A stretch of DNA of 64,000 nucleotides, taken from positions 62,001 through 126,000 of the forward strand of contig CAJIZA010000004.1 of assembly GCA_905181815.1 (NCBI GenBank), written 5' to 3'. The stretch comes from an uncultured Planktomarina sp. GTDB lineage: Bacteria > Pseudomonadota > Alphaproteobacteria > Rhodobacterales > Rhodobacteraceae. Shown here piece by piece: positions 53,686 through 62,868 of this stretch (positions within the stretch are counted from its first letter, which is position 1; every line of letters begins with the position of its first letter). Position numbers and translations under genes: made by a program. The notes under the pieces are model-generated. The model searched no databases, was not told the origin of the DNA, and saw only the letters and a list, made by a program, of their open reading frames with translations.

Positions 53686-54153
53686 TCAGCTCTCTTTCGC
53701 GGCGCTCTCAAGGCTCCATGCGGCAAGGGCAGCTTCATCTTGATCTTTGGAAGCCACCCAAGTGGCCGAGCCTTTGGATACTTCTTTTTTCCAAAACGGC
53801 GCGCGAGATTTGAGATAATCCATGAGATAATCGGCACCCGCAAAGGCATCTTTGCGATGACGCGCGGCAGTGGCTACCATCATGATCGCCTCACCGGGCT
53901 GCAATCGCCCATGGCGATGGATGACCAAAGCTTTTTCCAATCCGAACTTCTCAGTTGCTTGATCGGCAAAATTCCGAAGTGCAGCCTGTGTCATACCAGG
54001 GTAGTGTTCTATGAACATATAATCGAGACTGCCCGTGTCATCACGCACCACACCGGTAAAGCTGACAACCGCCCCAGACCGGGTCACTGCCGATTGAAAC
54101 GCGGTCATTTCCGCCTGAAAATCAAACGCGGCCTCTTGCACCCGTGCCGACAT
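53686..54153 (-). CDS. moaE: Molybdopterin synthase catalytic subunit MoaE
   Basis: This 155-residue subunit uses MoaD thiocarboxylate to convert cyclic pyranopterin phosphate to molybdopterin. Family blocks are GAVVSFTGVVRDD, EHYPGMT, HRHGRLQPGE, and DYLKSRAPFWKKE with the active-site lysine. It starts immediately after the moaD stop. Confidence 0.93.
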   Translation of the reverse strand: MSARVQEAAFDFQAEMTAFQSAVTRSGAVVSFTGVVRDDTGSLDYMFIEHYPGMTQAALRNFADQATEKFGLEKALVIHRHGRLQPGEAIMMVATAARHRKDAFAGADYLMDYLKSRAPFWKKEVSKGSATWVASKDQDEAALAAWSLESAAKES

Positions 54154-54154
54154 C

Positions 54155-54406
54155 TCAACCTCCTGTCATTGGCGGAAAGAAAGCCACTTCGCGGCAATCA
54201 ACAAGCGAGGTGGTAAAATCACTAAGCTCTTGATCTACCGCAACACAAATTGCCGATAAATCTACAAAGGCCGCAGCATATCCGGCATCCCGCGCCACCA
54301 GCTCGAAGATCAGATCGGCGACCGTTGCCGCAGAAGTCTCATAGGCCTCTTGGCTCTGGCCAACCCGTTCACGCACCCAGGCAAAATAGAGAATATTCAA
54401 CTTCAT
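54155..54406 (-). CDS. moaD: Molybdopterin synthase sulfur carrier subunit MoaD
   Basis: This 83-residue ubiquitin-fold protein starts MKLNILYFAWVRERVG and ends PPMTGG. The C-terminal double glycine is adenylated and thiocarboxylated to supply sulfur. The longer frame to 54541 lies inside pgsA and is rejected. It follows pgsA by 5 bp and is followed directly by moaE. Confidence 0.93.
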   Translation of the reverse strand: MKLNILYFAWVRERVGQSQEAYETSAATVADLIFELVARDAGYAAAFVDLSAICVAVDQELSDFTTSLVDCREVAFFPPMTGG

Positions 54407-54411
54407 AACGT

Positions 54412-55068
54412 TCAATCTCGCAAATGCGGCAGGGCTTTGCAGAAATAATCCACCCCGGTGATGATCGTAAGGGCAGCCGCGATCCAAAGCAAGGCCAGAC
54501 CACTGTACCAAGTAGCATACATGCCGTGGTAGATCAGCCACAAATGAGACGGATCTTCGAGTGTTGCATCCAAAATTCCAGAGACAATCTCGTGATCCAT
54601 ACCCGCTGTGCCCATCACCAGATAATGCTCAAAAATGCCCACGGCAAAAAGCAAAGCAATCGCCACCATCTGCACGGTGGTTTTCCACTTGGCGAGTTTT
54701 GTGACCTTCAAGGTGCCGGCTACATCGTCCAAAAACTCACGCAAACCAGAAACAAAAACTTCGCGGAACACAATCAATGCGGCGGGCAGAAGAATCAAAG
54801 CATCCAAGCCAAAGACGCTGGCCAAAACCAATAAGGCGATCACAACCATGGCTTTATCGGCAATTGGATCCAACATGGCACCCAATTTGCTTTCTTGTTT
54901 CCAAGCACGCGCCAGGTAGCCATCAAGCCAATCAGTCAGCGCCGCGCCGACAAATAGTACCAGCGCAGCCCAATCCGCATAGGGCCGCGTGAAATACAAA
55001 AACATCACAGCCACCATAGGCGCAGCGATCAACCGGATCACGGTCAATATATTTGGCAAACCCCACAT
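54412..55068 (-). CDS. pgsA: CDP-diacylglycerol-glycerol-3-phosphate 3-phosphatidyltransferase
   Basis: This 218-residue membrane enzyme makes phosphatidylglycerol phosphate. The CDP-alcohol phosphotransferase motif is complete (DWLDGYLAR, then GAMLDPIAD). The family start is MWGLPNILTVIRL at 55068. The reading frame continues far upstream but without similarity. About five hydrophobic segments are visible. It belongs to the SDR - uvrC - pgsA - moaD - moaE order typical of Rhodobacteraceae. Confidence 0.93.
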   Translation of the reverse strand: MWGLPNILTVIRLIAAPMVAVMFLYFTRPYADWAALVLFVGAALTDWLDGYLARAWKQESKLGAMLDPIADKAMVVIALLVLASVFGLDALILLPAALIVFREVFVSGLREFLDDVAGTLKVTKLAKWKTTVQMVAIALLFAVGIFEHYLVMGTAGMDHEIVSGILDATLEDPSHLWLIYHGMYATWYSGLALLWIAAALTIITGVDYFCKALPHLRD

Positions 55069-55195
55069 TCTTCGAAACTTAACCGGGTTCGAATCCGCAT
55101 GCCAGTGGTATCGAAAGGATTTTGCACATTCCATCATAATTTCTGCAAGTGGAAGACTACCGAGGCATTGCGATCTCGGATTTAAACGCCTCAGC

Positions 55196-57052
55196 CTAGG
55201 GCTGGAAATGATTAAAGATCTGCTCCGCCATCGCATCTGACACCCCATCCACAGCTTTGAGATCCACCAAATTGGCCCGCATGACAGCCTTAGCTGAGCC
55301 AAAATGCGCCAGCAGCGCTTTTTTACGTTTGGGACCAATGCCATCAATATCATCCAAGGGATTTTTCAAATTGGCTTTGGCACGTTTAGCCCGGTGCGTG
55401 CCGATAGCAAAACGGTGTGCCTCGTCGCGCAAACGCTGCACGAAATACAGCACCGGATCATTGTACCGCAGCGCCATGACAGGTTTGCCAGTGCGATAAA
55501 ATTCTTCCTTGCCAGCATTGCGGTCCACGCCCTTGGCCACGCCGATCATGGCGATATTTTCCACACCCCATTCCCGCATGATCTCACGCACAGCGCTCAC
55601 CTGCCCGGCCCCGCCGTCGATCAACAGCAAATCTGGCCAAGCCTCAGATTTGCGCTCAGGATCTTCTTTCAAAAGCCGTTTAAAGCGGCGGCCAATAACT
55701 TCCTTCATCATGCCAAAATCATCACCGGGCGTGAGGTCATCACCCTTGATGTTAAATTTCCGGTACTGTGACTTAAGCAGACCTTCCGCACCCGCCACAA
55801 TCATCGCCCCAACCGCGTGGGCACCTTGTATGTGACTGTTGTCATAAACCTCAATGCGGCACGGCACATCCGGCAGCTCAAACGCCTGTGCCAATCCTTT
55901 GAGCAATTTCATCTGTGAGGCTTTCTCCGACATTCGTCGCGCCAAACTCTCACGGGCGTTACGCTGCGCACCAGCCACCAAATCCAATTTTTCCCCGCGC
56001 TGCGGCACAGCAATCTGGACCCTTCGGCCCAGTTTTCCACTCAGCGCCTCGGCCATCAAATCAGGATCTTCAATCGCATCGGACAGCAAGATCATACGCG
56101 GCGGTTCGCGGTCAGAATAAAACTGACCCACAAAGGCCTGCATCACCTCAGTGATAGAGACATCGCCGCCCACTCTTGGATAGTAATCGCGGTTGCCCCA
56201 GTTTTGATTGCCACGAATGAAGAAGACCTGAACGCAGGCTTGCCCACCCTCCATATGCACCGCAATCACATCCGCCTCTGGCACGCTTTGCGGATTGATC
56301 CCTTGAGCTGTTTGCACTTGGGTCATCGCTTTAATGCGGTCGCGCAAGGCGGCGGCCCGTTCAAATTCCATATTCTCAGAGGCCGTCTGCATCTCTTGGG
56401 CAAGCTCTGCCTGAATATTCGTGGATTTCCCACCTAAAAATCGCTCCGCATCTTTGACCAAAACCGCATAGTCCTCCGCGGCGACATAGCCAACGCAGGG
56501 CGCGCAGCAGCGCTTGATTTGATATTGCAAACAGGGACGTGTGCGCGTGTCAAACTGGCTGTCTGAACAATCGCGCAATAAGAAAAAACGTTGCAGCTGG
56601 TTCAACGTCCGGTTGACTGCGCCAGCGCTCGCGAAAGGGCCGTAATATGTGCCTTTTTCCATCTTCGCCCCACGATGTTTTTTGATTTGTGGAAATCCAT
56701 GTTCCCGACTGACCAAAATATTTGGAAAAGATTTATCATCTCGCAAAAGCACATTATACTTCGGCTTGAGCTGTTTAATCAGATTTTGCTCCAACAAGAG
56801 CGCTTCCGTTTCGGTCTTGGTGGTCAAAAACATCATACTAGTGGTTTCGCTGATCATGCGGCTGATGCGGGCCGAATGTCCCTGCGGTCTGGCATAACTC
56901 GACACGCGGTTTTTCAGACTTTTAGCCTTGCCAACATAGAGCACGCGGCTCTCCTGATCGAGCATGCGATAGACACCCGGCGAGCCATCTAGGCGGGTCA
57001 AATAGTCAGCAATCAGATCATGGCCCGTCACAGGCGGTGTGTCGTCTGTCAT
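55196..57052 (-). CDS. uvrC: UvrABC excision nuclease subunit C
   Basis: This 618-residue nuclease makes both incisions in nucleotide excision repair. It has an N-terminal GIY-YIG domain ([25 protein letters not shown]), a cysteine-containing linker ([17 protein letters not shown]), a UVR segment, an RNase H-like domain with [13 protein letters not shown] and LLIDGGAGQ, and a C-terminal helix-hairpin-helix pair ([14 protein letters not shown]). I start at ATG 57052; an extension to 57223 lacks similarity. Confidence 0.95.
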   Translation of the reverse strand: MTDDTPPVTGHDLIADYLTRLDGSPGVYRMLDQESRVLYVGKAKSLKNRVSSYARPQGHSARISRMISETTSMMFLTTKTETEALLLEQNLIKQLKPKYNVLLRDDKSFPNILVSREHGFPQIKKHRGAKMEKGTYYGPFASAGAVNRTLNQLQRFFLLRDCSDSQFDTRTRPCLQYQIKRCCAPCVGYVAAEDYAVLVKDAERFLGGKSTNIQAELAQEMQTASENMEFERAAALRDRIKAMTQVQTAQGINPQSVPEADVIAVHMEGGQACVQVFFIRGNQNWGNRDYYPRVGGDVSITEVMQAFVGQFYSDREPPRMILLSDAIEDPDLMAEALSGKLGRRVQIAVPQRGEKLDLVAGAQRNARESLARRMSEKASQMKLLKGLAQAFELPDVPCRIEVYDNSHIQGAHAVGAMIVAGAEGLLKSQYRKFNIKGDDLTPGDDFGMMKEVIGRRFKRLLKEDPERKSEAWPDLLLIDGGAGQVSAVREIMREWGVENIAMIGVAKGVDRNAGKEEFYRTGKPVMALRYNDPVLYFVQRLRDEAHRFAIGTHRAKRAKANLKNPLDDIDGIGPKRKKALLAHFGSAKAVMRANLVDLKAVDGVSDAMAEQIFNHFQP

Positions 57053-57346
57053 TATGGCTTTACGTCTATGCGATTCGCTAAGCGGCTGCATCGAAATAAC
57101 GCTGGCTGCAAGAAATAAGCCATCCACATTTTTTGTGGATAAGTCTGAGGGTAAATTGGAAATCTGGGTATGAAACCCATGTTTCGAAGGTGAATTCCAA
57201 AACTGCACAATTTCCATGCACATTAATAAAGCATTGTAATTAAACGAAAGAAATTATTGTATATCAGCAAGTTTTTGTAATTATTTACTTTTTCCAATTT
57301 CTGGCTATCGAGCGCGCCAAAAGTGCACAACTTTACTCAAAATTTC
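57053..57346. promoter_or_regulatory. AT-rich intergenic region with a perfect DnaA box
   Basis: The 294-bp gap between the SDR and uvrC genes has no convincing gene. TGTGGATAA at 57134-57142 is a perfect DnaA box (TTATCCACA on the minus strand) and forms half of a CCACA/TGTGG hairpin. About 80 bp further on, 57225-57310 is strongly AT-rich. It probably contains the uvrC promoter. A single box does not make an origin. Confidence 0.35.
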
Positions 57347-58123
57347 TCAATCAAGGCCCAAAACATCAGGCGTTTGCCAGGCCAAATGCTGCCCACCATC
57401 TACGCAAAGCAGTTGTCCAGAAACCGCTGGCGCGTTTAAAAAATAACCCAAAGCTGCAGTAATATCACTTGGATTCGAGCCACGCCCTAAAACCGTGGCC
57501 GCACGTTGCCGCGTAAAGTGTTGATCCGACTGCCGCACCCCTTGCACCGTGGGGCCGGGTCCAATTGCATTTACACGCACATGCGGCGCCAGCCCTCGTG
57601 CGGCAGTTTGGGTTAAGGCCCAAAGACCCATTTTCGCTACCGTATAGCTGGCAAAATCCGGCGTCAGTTTGCGCACTCTTTGATCGAGCATATTGATTAC
57701 CAATCCCGCAGCTATCGGCTCGCCTGCCGCATCATCTTGCGCCTGTGGCACTTGCTTGGCAAATTCCTGCGTCAGCACAAAAGGCGCGCGCAGATTGCTT
57801 TCAATATGCCGGTCCCAACTGGACCGAGTCGCTGTCTCCAGCGTATCATGTTCAAAGATTGAGGCATTGTTGACCAAGACGGTCAACGGACCGCCGAGTG
57901 CCTCGGCTGCGCGCGCAACCAAGGGCTGTGAACCGGTATCACTCAATAAGTCTGCCTGTAGCGCAACAGATTTACGTCCCAAGGCTGTGATCTCCGCACA
58001 GGTCTGCAAGGCCGCTTCGTCAGATTGCGCGTAATGCACCGCAAGGTCATAGCCTTGCTCCGCCAGATACAAGGCCATTTCACGGCCCAATCGAATGGCC
58101 CCACCTGTTACCAATGCACGCAT
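57347..58123 (-). CDS. SDR family oxidoreductase, pteridine reductase-like
   Basis: This 258-residue short-chain dehydrogenase has TGGAIRLGREMAL at the N-terminus (the TGxxxRLG variant of pteridine reductases and FolM), NNASIFE and SYTVAKMGLWAL (catalytic Tyr-Lys). It may reduce dihydromonapterin or dihydrofolate with NADPH, but this is by resemblance. GAGGAGG precedes the ATG at 58123. It follows the antiporter gene by 11 bp on the same strand. Confidence 0.82.
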   Translation of the reverse strand: MRALVTGGAIRLGREMALYLAEQGYDLAVHYAQSDEAALQTCAEITALGRKSVALQADLLSDTGSQPLVARAAEALGGPLTVLVNNASIFEHDTLETATRSSWDRHIESNLRAPFVLTQEFAKQVPQAQDDAAGEPIAAGLVINMLDQRVRKLTPDFASYTVAKMGLWALTQTAARGLAPHVRVNAIGPGPTVQGVRQSDQHFTRQRAATVLGRGSNPSDITAALGYFLNAPAVSGQLLCVDGGQHLAWQTPDVLGLD

Positions 58124-58134
58124 GTGATCCCTCC

Positions 58135-59094
58135 TCAGAGCAGCACCACAAAGAGATATGCCATATAGAGCAGGGTCAAGCCCGCGCCCCAAATTCGAGT
58201 GAAATTTAATTTAAAAAATACCATGGGAACCAAAAGAAGCGCTGCAGCAAGCATGATCCAAAGGTCAAACCGTAAAAAGGCCGCATCGACCGGGATGGGA
58301 CCAACAAAGGCTGCGATCCCAATGATGGCCAACAAGTTAAACATATTTGACCCGATGACATTCCCCAAAGCCACATCGCCTTGCTGCCGAAGCGCCGCAA
58401 TTGTCGAGGTCGCCAACTCGGGCAAAGAGGTGCCAACGGCAATCAATGTCAAACCGATGGCTGTCTCCGGCACACCGTAATCTTTGGCGATAATTTCCGC
58501 ATTGACCACCAAAATTCGCGCCCCAATGGGAAGCCCCACAAGGCCGAACACCAAATACAGCGCAATCTTCCATCCCGGCATCGTGGAATCCACGCCCTCA
58601 AGCCCATCCTCGTCAACGGCCACCAGAGCGGCAGTTTTCACCGTTTGTCTGTCTCGCTGTGCGCTACGCCCGTGGTCCCATAAAATGCCCAGTAAAACCG
58701 CCAATAAAATGCCCCCGTGCCACCATGTAAATGGCCCCAAAAACGCAAGTCCGATGAACAAAACCGTGGCCAAAATCATAAGCGAAAATGATTTCTTAGG
58801 GAAAAAATCAGCCGTATGCAGTCCGAAAATCAGAGCCGGCAGGCCCAAGACCAGCAAAATATTTGCGGTATTCGAGCCGATCACATTGCCCATCGCCAAG
58901 CCAGATGCACCATCGGCCATGGCGGACAAAACGATCAACAGCTCCGGCGCTGATGTGCCAAAAGCCACCACCGTCAAACTCACCAGTAGCGCAGAAATAC
59001 CGAGCCGCAACGCCAAATTGACAGCACCGCGCACCAAAAAATCGCCAGCCAACAAGAGGGTGACCAGACCCGAAGCCACAAAAACCCAAGCCAA
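58135..59094 (-). CDS. Calcium/sodium antiporter (CaCA family)
   Basis: This 319-residue inner-membrane antiporter of the YrbG type has two inverted alpha repeats: GTSAPELLIVLSA plus GNVIGSNTANILLVLG, and GTSLPELATSTIA plus GNVIGSNMFNLLAIIG. About ten helices are visible. The start is a TTG at 59094 with AAAGGA about 7 nt upstream. That ribosome-binding site lies in the end of the 58-residue gene before it, so translation is coupled. Confidence 0.9.
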   Translation of the reverse strand: MAWVFVASGLVTLLLAGDFLVRGAVNLALRLGISALLVSLTVVAFGTSAPELLIVLSAMADGASGLAMGNVIGSNTANILLVLGLPALIFGLHTADFFPKKSFSLMILATVLFIGLAFLGPFTWWHGGILLAVLLGILWDHGRSAQRDRQTVKTAALVAVDEDGLEGVDSTMPGWKIALYLVFGLVGLPIGARILVVNAEIIAKDYGVPETAIGLTLIAVGTSLPELATSTIAALRQQGDVALGNVIGSNMFNLLAIIGIAAFVGPIPVDAAFLRFDLWIMLAAALLLVPMVFFKLNFTRIWGAGLTLLYMAYLFVVLL

Positions 59095-59097
59095 TCT

Positions 59098-59274
59098 TTA
59101 TCCTTTGCGATGACCAATATGGCCGCAAGAACAGGGGCCTTTTCCGATACTATAGCGCCCACATTTGACACATTTCGCATTCTTCAAACGCGTTTGGCCG
59201 GGAAACCGCAAACGCCCGAACATGGCCAAAACGGCGATCCCGATCAGAAAGAAGGTGACAACTTTTACCAACAT
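59098..59274 (-). CDS. Small membrane protein with a CxxC...CxC zinc-ribbon-like tail (58 residues)
   Basis: ATG 59274 lies 3 bp after the S49 peptidase stop. The frame ends at TAA 59098, 3 bp before the antiporter start. The product has an N-terminal helix (VKVVTFFLIGIAVLAMFG) and a short tail with CVKCG (residues 38-42) and CSCGHIGH (51-58), a likely zinc site. The fit between two coupled neighbours supports a real gene. I do not know a named family for it. Confidence 0.75.
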   Translation of the reverse strand: MLVKVVTFFLIGIAVLAMFGRLRFPGQTRLKNAKCVKCGRYSIGKGPCSCGHIGHRKG

Positions 59275-59277
59275 TCC

Positions 59278-60063
59278 CTACATCCCAAAACGGGCAAAGG
59301 CGGCCCGTTCCTCAATGCTATGGGTAATGTCTCCCAAAAAAGACATGCCAAATCTTGACAGTATGGGCTTCTTTTGGCCCAAAATCCGAAAACGGGTTTT
59401 TTCGCCAAATTTTTCCTTCATGGTCGGAACCAAATGGCCAATGGCATCGGCCAGACCATCATCGATTGCCTTTTGTCCGACCCATATCTCACCGGTGAAC
59501 AGATCGCGCTCCGCCAATTTTGCGCCGCGCCGATCTTTTATGTGATCCTTGAAGGTCTGATGGATCCCATCAAGTAAGGATTTCAACCGGGTGACATCCG
59601 CTCTCTTCTGCGGTTGAAACGGGTCGAGCATAGATTTCGAGCTGCCCGCCGTATGGACGCGGCGTTCAATTCCATGTCTTTCGATAAATTGGTTCAAGCC
59701 AAATCCAGAGGAAATCACACCAATGGACCCGACCACCGAGGAGGCATCGACATAGATTTCATCCGCACTGGACGCCAGCCAATAGCCACCAGAAGCTGCC
59801 ACATCTTCAACAAAAGCATAGACCGGCGTTTCAAACTCTTCGGCCAGTCGCCGAATGCGCGCGCCGATCAGCGATGATTGCACCGGGCTGCCGCCTGGCG
59901 AATTGATCACCAAGGCCACGGCGGCAGGTTTCTTGGCGAAGGCTTTTTGCAACACTGGAGCCAGACCGGCATCGTTGAGACCGCGGCCCGTGGAGATCAT
60001 ACCGTTTAAACGCACAACACAGACCGTTTTGACGTCACGGCGAAAGGGATTTTTCATTTTCAT
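59278..60063 (-). CDS. S49 family (SppA/SohB-like) serine peptidase
   Basis: This 261-residue peptidase of the ClpP-crotonase fold has INSPGGSPVQSS, the nucleophile serine in VEDVAASGGYWLAS and the general-base lysine in SSKSMLDPFQ. It is short and has no clear signal anchor from ATG 60063, so it may act on the cytoplasmic side, unlike classical SppA. ATG 60057 is an alternative start. It heads the peptidase - small protein - antiporter - SDR group. Confidence 0.88.
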   Translation of the reverse strand: MKMKNPFRRDVKTVCVVRLNGMISTGRGLNDAGLAPVLQKAFAKKPAAVALVINSPGGSPVQSSLIGARIRRLAEEFETPVYAFVEDVAASGGYWLASSADEIYVDASSVVGSIGVISSGFGLNQFIERHGIERRVHTAGSSKSMLDPFQPQKRADVTRLKSLLDGIHQTFKDHIKDRRGAKLAERDLFTGEIWVGQKAIDDGLADAIGHLVPTMKEKFGEKTRFRILGQKKPILSRFGMSFLGDITHSIEERAAFARFGM

Positions 60064-60113
60064 ATGTGTCAGATAAGACACCGCGCGCCCTGGAACAAGG
60101 CAGGCGACAAAAT

Positions 60114-60875
60114 TTAGCTGCGAATGCGCCATCCTGTTTTGAAAATCCACCAAATGAAGCCCATACACGCGAGCGTAAACAGGCCAATTGCGCCAAGGCT
60201 GATGCCAATTGCCACATCCGCTGTTCCGAAAAACGCCCACCGAAACCCTGAGATGAGATAGACCACGGGGTTAAACAGGGTGACGGTTTGCCAAAATTCT
60301 GGGAGCATCGAAATCGAATAAAAGGATCCGCCTAAAAATACCAAAGGTGTCACCACCAGCATGGGCACGAGGTTGAGTTGTTCAAAGTTTCCCGCCCAAA
60401 TCCCGATGATAAAGCCCAAGAGCGAGAACGACAGGCAAGTCAGGAGCAAAAAGCTCATCATCGCGATCGGATGCTGAATATCCAAATCGACAAATAGATA
60501 GGCTGTACCAAGAATGACCAACCCGATAAACAGGCTCTTTGTCGCCGCGGCGCCGACATAACCGATGACAATCTCAAGGAAATTCACCGGCGCTGACAGC
60601 AGCTCATAAATCGTCCCAATAAATTTTGGAAAATAAATCCCGAAGCTGGCATTGGAGATAGATTGTGTCATGACTGAGAGCATGATCAAGCCCGGCACAA
60701 TAAACGCGCCATAATCCACCCCATCCACCGCCTCCATTCGGCTGCCAATGGCGGTGCCAAAAACTACGAAATAGAGGCTGGTCGACAGCACGGGAGAGAT
60801 GAAGGATTGCTTAAGCGTGCGGAAAAAACGCGCCATCTCAAATGTGTAAATAGCCGCGATTGCTTGAAAATTCAT
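60114..60875 (-). CDS. ABC-2 type transporter permease
   Basis: This 253-residue membrane subunit with six hydrophobic segments belongs to the ABC-2 (drug/polysaccharide exporter) family. Recognisable parts are [18 protein letters not shown] near the N-terminus and [18 protein letters not shown]. Its ATG overlaps the ATPase stop (ATGA). Substrate is unknown. Confidence 0.9.
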   Translation of the reverse strand: MNFQAIAAIYTFEMARFFRTLKQSFISPVLSTSLYFVVFGTAIGSRMEAVDGVDYGAFIVPGLIMLSVMTQSISNASFGIYFPKFIGTIYELLSAPVNFLEIVIGYVGAAATKSLFIGLVILGTAYLFVDLDIQHPIAMMSFLLLTCLSFSLLGFIIGIWAGNFEQLNLVPMLVVTPLVFLGGSFYSISMLPEFWQTVTLFNPVVYLISGFRWAFFGTADVAIGISLGAIGLFTLACMGFIWWIFKTGWRIRS

Positions 60876-61801
60876 GCTCCATCTTCCTGAACTAAATCGA
60901 CAAAAATATCTTCCAGGCTCGATTGCTGGGTTTGCACATCACGCATTTGTAGACCGGCAGCCTGCAAATCATTGAGCAGGCCGGTAATGCCAGTGCGCTC
61001 GGCGTTAATATCGTAGGCATAAGTGAGGCCAGCACCATCTGGCGCCAGCTCCAGCCCATAGGGGGCCAGCTTTGCCGGGATTTCTTGCACTGGCTCCAGG
61101 AGTTCAATGCGAATTTGCTTCTTGCCCATACGCGCCATCAATGCGGCTTTGTCTTCAACCAAGAGGATTTCACCGCCGTTAATCACTGCGATACGGTCAG
61201 CAATCGCCTCTGCCTCTTCGATGTAATGGGTGGTCAAAATGATGGTGACGCCCTGTCCCTTGAGCTTGGCCACCGTGTTCCACATATCTTTGCGTAGCTC
61301 CACATCCACTCCAGCTGTTGGCTCATCCAAGAATAAAACCTTTGGCTCATGCGCCAAGGCCTTTGCGATCAGGACCCGGCGTTTCATTCCGCCAGACAGC
61401 GCCATAACTTTGGCCTCCTTCTTGTCGAACAACGAAAGAGTTTTGAGAATTTCATCAAGATAGGCTTCGTTTTTCGCCCTGCCAAACAACCCTCGCGAGA
61501 AGCGCACCGAGTTGATCACCGTCTCAAACGGCTCAAGTGCGATTTCCTGCGGCACCAAGCCAATCATCGCGCGCACCTTGCGGTAGTCGCGGGCAATATC
61601 CATGCCGGCGACCGTGATGTTGCCCGATGTCAGGCTAGAAATGCCGCAAATCGTGGAAATTAGGGTCGTCTTTCCCGCACCATTCGGGCCCAACAATGCG
61701 ATGATTTCCCCCTCCTGGATATCCAGGCTCGCACCCGTCAAGGCTTCAAACCCACCATCATAGGTTTTGCGAACATTTTGAACGGAGACGATGACAGACA
61801 T
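60872..61801 (-). CDS. ABC transporter ATP-binding protein (ABC-2 exporter)
   Basis: This 309-residue ATPase has Walker [13 protein letters not shown], the signature [15 protein letters not shown] and Walker [16 protein letters not shown]-terminal domain of about 90 residues resembles DrrA-type drug exporter ATPases. AAGGGA precedes the ATG. It is paired with the ABC-2 permease. Confidence 0.94.
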   Translation of the reverse strand: MSVIVSVQNVRKTYDGGFEALTGASLDIQEGEIIALLGPNGAGKTTLISTICGISSLTSGNITVAGMDIARDYRKVRAMIGLVPQEIALEPFETVINSVRFSRGLFGRAKNEAYLDEILKTLSLFDKKEAKVMALSGGMKRRVLIAKALAHEPKVLFLDEPTAGVDVELRKDMWNTVAKLKGQGVTIILTTHYIEEAEAIADRIAVINGGEILLVEDKAALMARMGKKQIRIELLEPVQEIPAKLAPYGLELAPDGAGLTYAYDINAERTGITGLLNDLQAAGLQMRDVQTQQSSLEDIFVDLVQEDGA

Positions 61802-61867
61802 ATTTGATCCCTTATCACTTCGGCAGATCTACACCCCATTTACCCAATGACACTGAATGACAACCCC

Positions 61868-61890
61868 TCACCGTGCCACGCAGGCGGTGA
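61868..61890 (-). terminator. Inverted repeat after the peptide transporter operon
   Basis: TCACCG and CGGTGA form 6-bp arms with an 11-nt loop, 13 bp beyond the oppC-like stop on the minus strand. There is no T tract, so it may stabilise the mRNA end rather than terminate. Confidence 0.3.
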
Positions 61891-61902
61891 TCGGCTTATG
61901 TT

Positions 61903-62868
61903 CTAACGGCTGCGGCTCCGCGGATCCAGTGCATCCCTGAGACCATCTCCAAGATAATTCACACTTAGAACCGTCAATGAAATTAATGTCCCCGGCCAGA
62001 TGACGCGCTCTGGATAAAGAGTCATCCGGTCTACCGCGTCATTGAGCAATTTGCCCCAAGTCGGAAAATCTGGAGGGAAACCAAACCCCAGAAAGGACAG
62101 GGCACTCTCGGTAATGATGGCCGTAGCAATTCCCAAAGTGGCTGACACTAAGATCGGTGACATAACATTGGGCAGGATGTGATTCAAAATTAGATTGCGC
62201 GGCGTGGTGCCAATCGAGCGGGCCGCAAGAATGAACTCCCGCTCTTTGAGCGCCAAAACATCCCCCCGCACAATGCGGGCCGTTTGCATCCAACTGGTTA
62301 AACCAATCAACCCCACTATCAGTAAAAACGTGCCCATCTCAGGCCCGAGCGACAGGGCCAAGCTTTCGCGAAACAATACAGAGGCCACCAAGATCAGAGG
62401 CAAAATCGGCAAGGCCAAAAACAGATCCGTCAAGCGCATCAGTGGGCCGTCACAGAGCCTGAAAAAACCTGCGATCAGCCCAACAAAGGTGCCCAGAACA
62501 ATCGACAGGATCATCGCGGTCAAGCCAACGGAGATTGACACCCGCCCCCCGGAAAGAAACCGCGCCAAATTATCCCGACCCAAATTATCGGTGCCCAGCA
62601 CATAGTGCCAATTCACCTTCGCGCTCGGATCCCAAAGCGCGACATAGATCGGCCGCGTGTCCCGAAGGGTGATAAAATCCCGTCCCGACGGCAGGTATTG
62701 CGGATCATGTGGATAGACGAAAGGCCCCAGAAAAACACCCAGAATGATGAGCCCAAAGACCATAGCTCCGGCCATGGCGCCTTTGTGAGCGCGAAACTGC
62801 CGCCAAACCTCCATCCAACGATTGGAAGGTGGGCGGTTGATGTCTAGGGGATCGGATAGCTCAGTCAT
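61903..62868 (-). CDS. Peptide ABC transporter permease (DppC/OppC type)
   Basis: This 321-residue inner-membrane permease has the OppC_N region, the DPRxxR-type ending DPRSRSR, LGTDNLGRDNLARFLSGGRVS, and the EAA loop LALKEREFILAARSIGTTPR. Six hydrophobic helices are visible. Its ATG overlaps the upstream permease stop by 8 bp. With the other permease and the partly seen binding protein it makes a di/oligopeptide importer. No ATPase follows within the window. Confidence 0.92.
   Translation of the reverse strand: MTELSDPLDINRPPSNRWMEVWRQFRAHKGAMAGAMVFGLIILGVFLGPFVYPHDPQYLPSGRDFITLRDTRPIYVALWDPSAKVNWHYVLGTDNLGRDNLARFLSGGRVSISVGLTAMILSIVLGTFVGLIAGFFRLCDGPLMRLTDLFLALPILPLILVASVLFRESLALSLGPEMGTFLLIVGLIGLTSWMQTARIVRGDVLALKEREFILAARSIGTTPRNLILNHILPNVMSPILVSATLGIATAIITESALSFLGFGFPPDFPTWGKLLNDAVDRMTLYPERVIWPGTLISLTVLSVNYLGDGLRDALDPRSRSR

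Noticed and set aside
55085-55105. A GGTTCGAATCC T-loop-like sequence suggesting a tRNA
   Set aside because: The T-stem does not pair properly, and no acceptor stem, D-arm or anticodon arm fits upstream; the segment is the 5' leader of pgsA on the other strand.
55069-55353. 95-codon N-terminal extension of pgsA
   Set aside because: It overlaps the end of uvrC in another frame, and the family begins at MWGLPNILT.
57053-57223. 57-codon N-terminal extension of uvrC
   Set aside because: It lies in AT-rich intergenic DNA and is absent from the UvrC family; the GIY-YIG domain starts soon after ATG 57052.
57053-57346. Replication origin in the uvrC upstream region
   Set aside because: Only one perfect DnaA box is present, and there are no repeats or origin-associated genes nearby.
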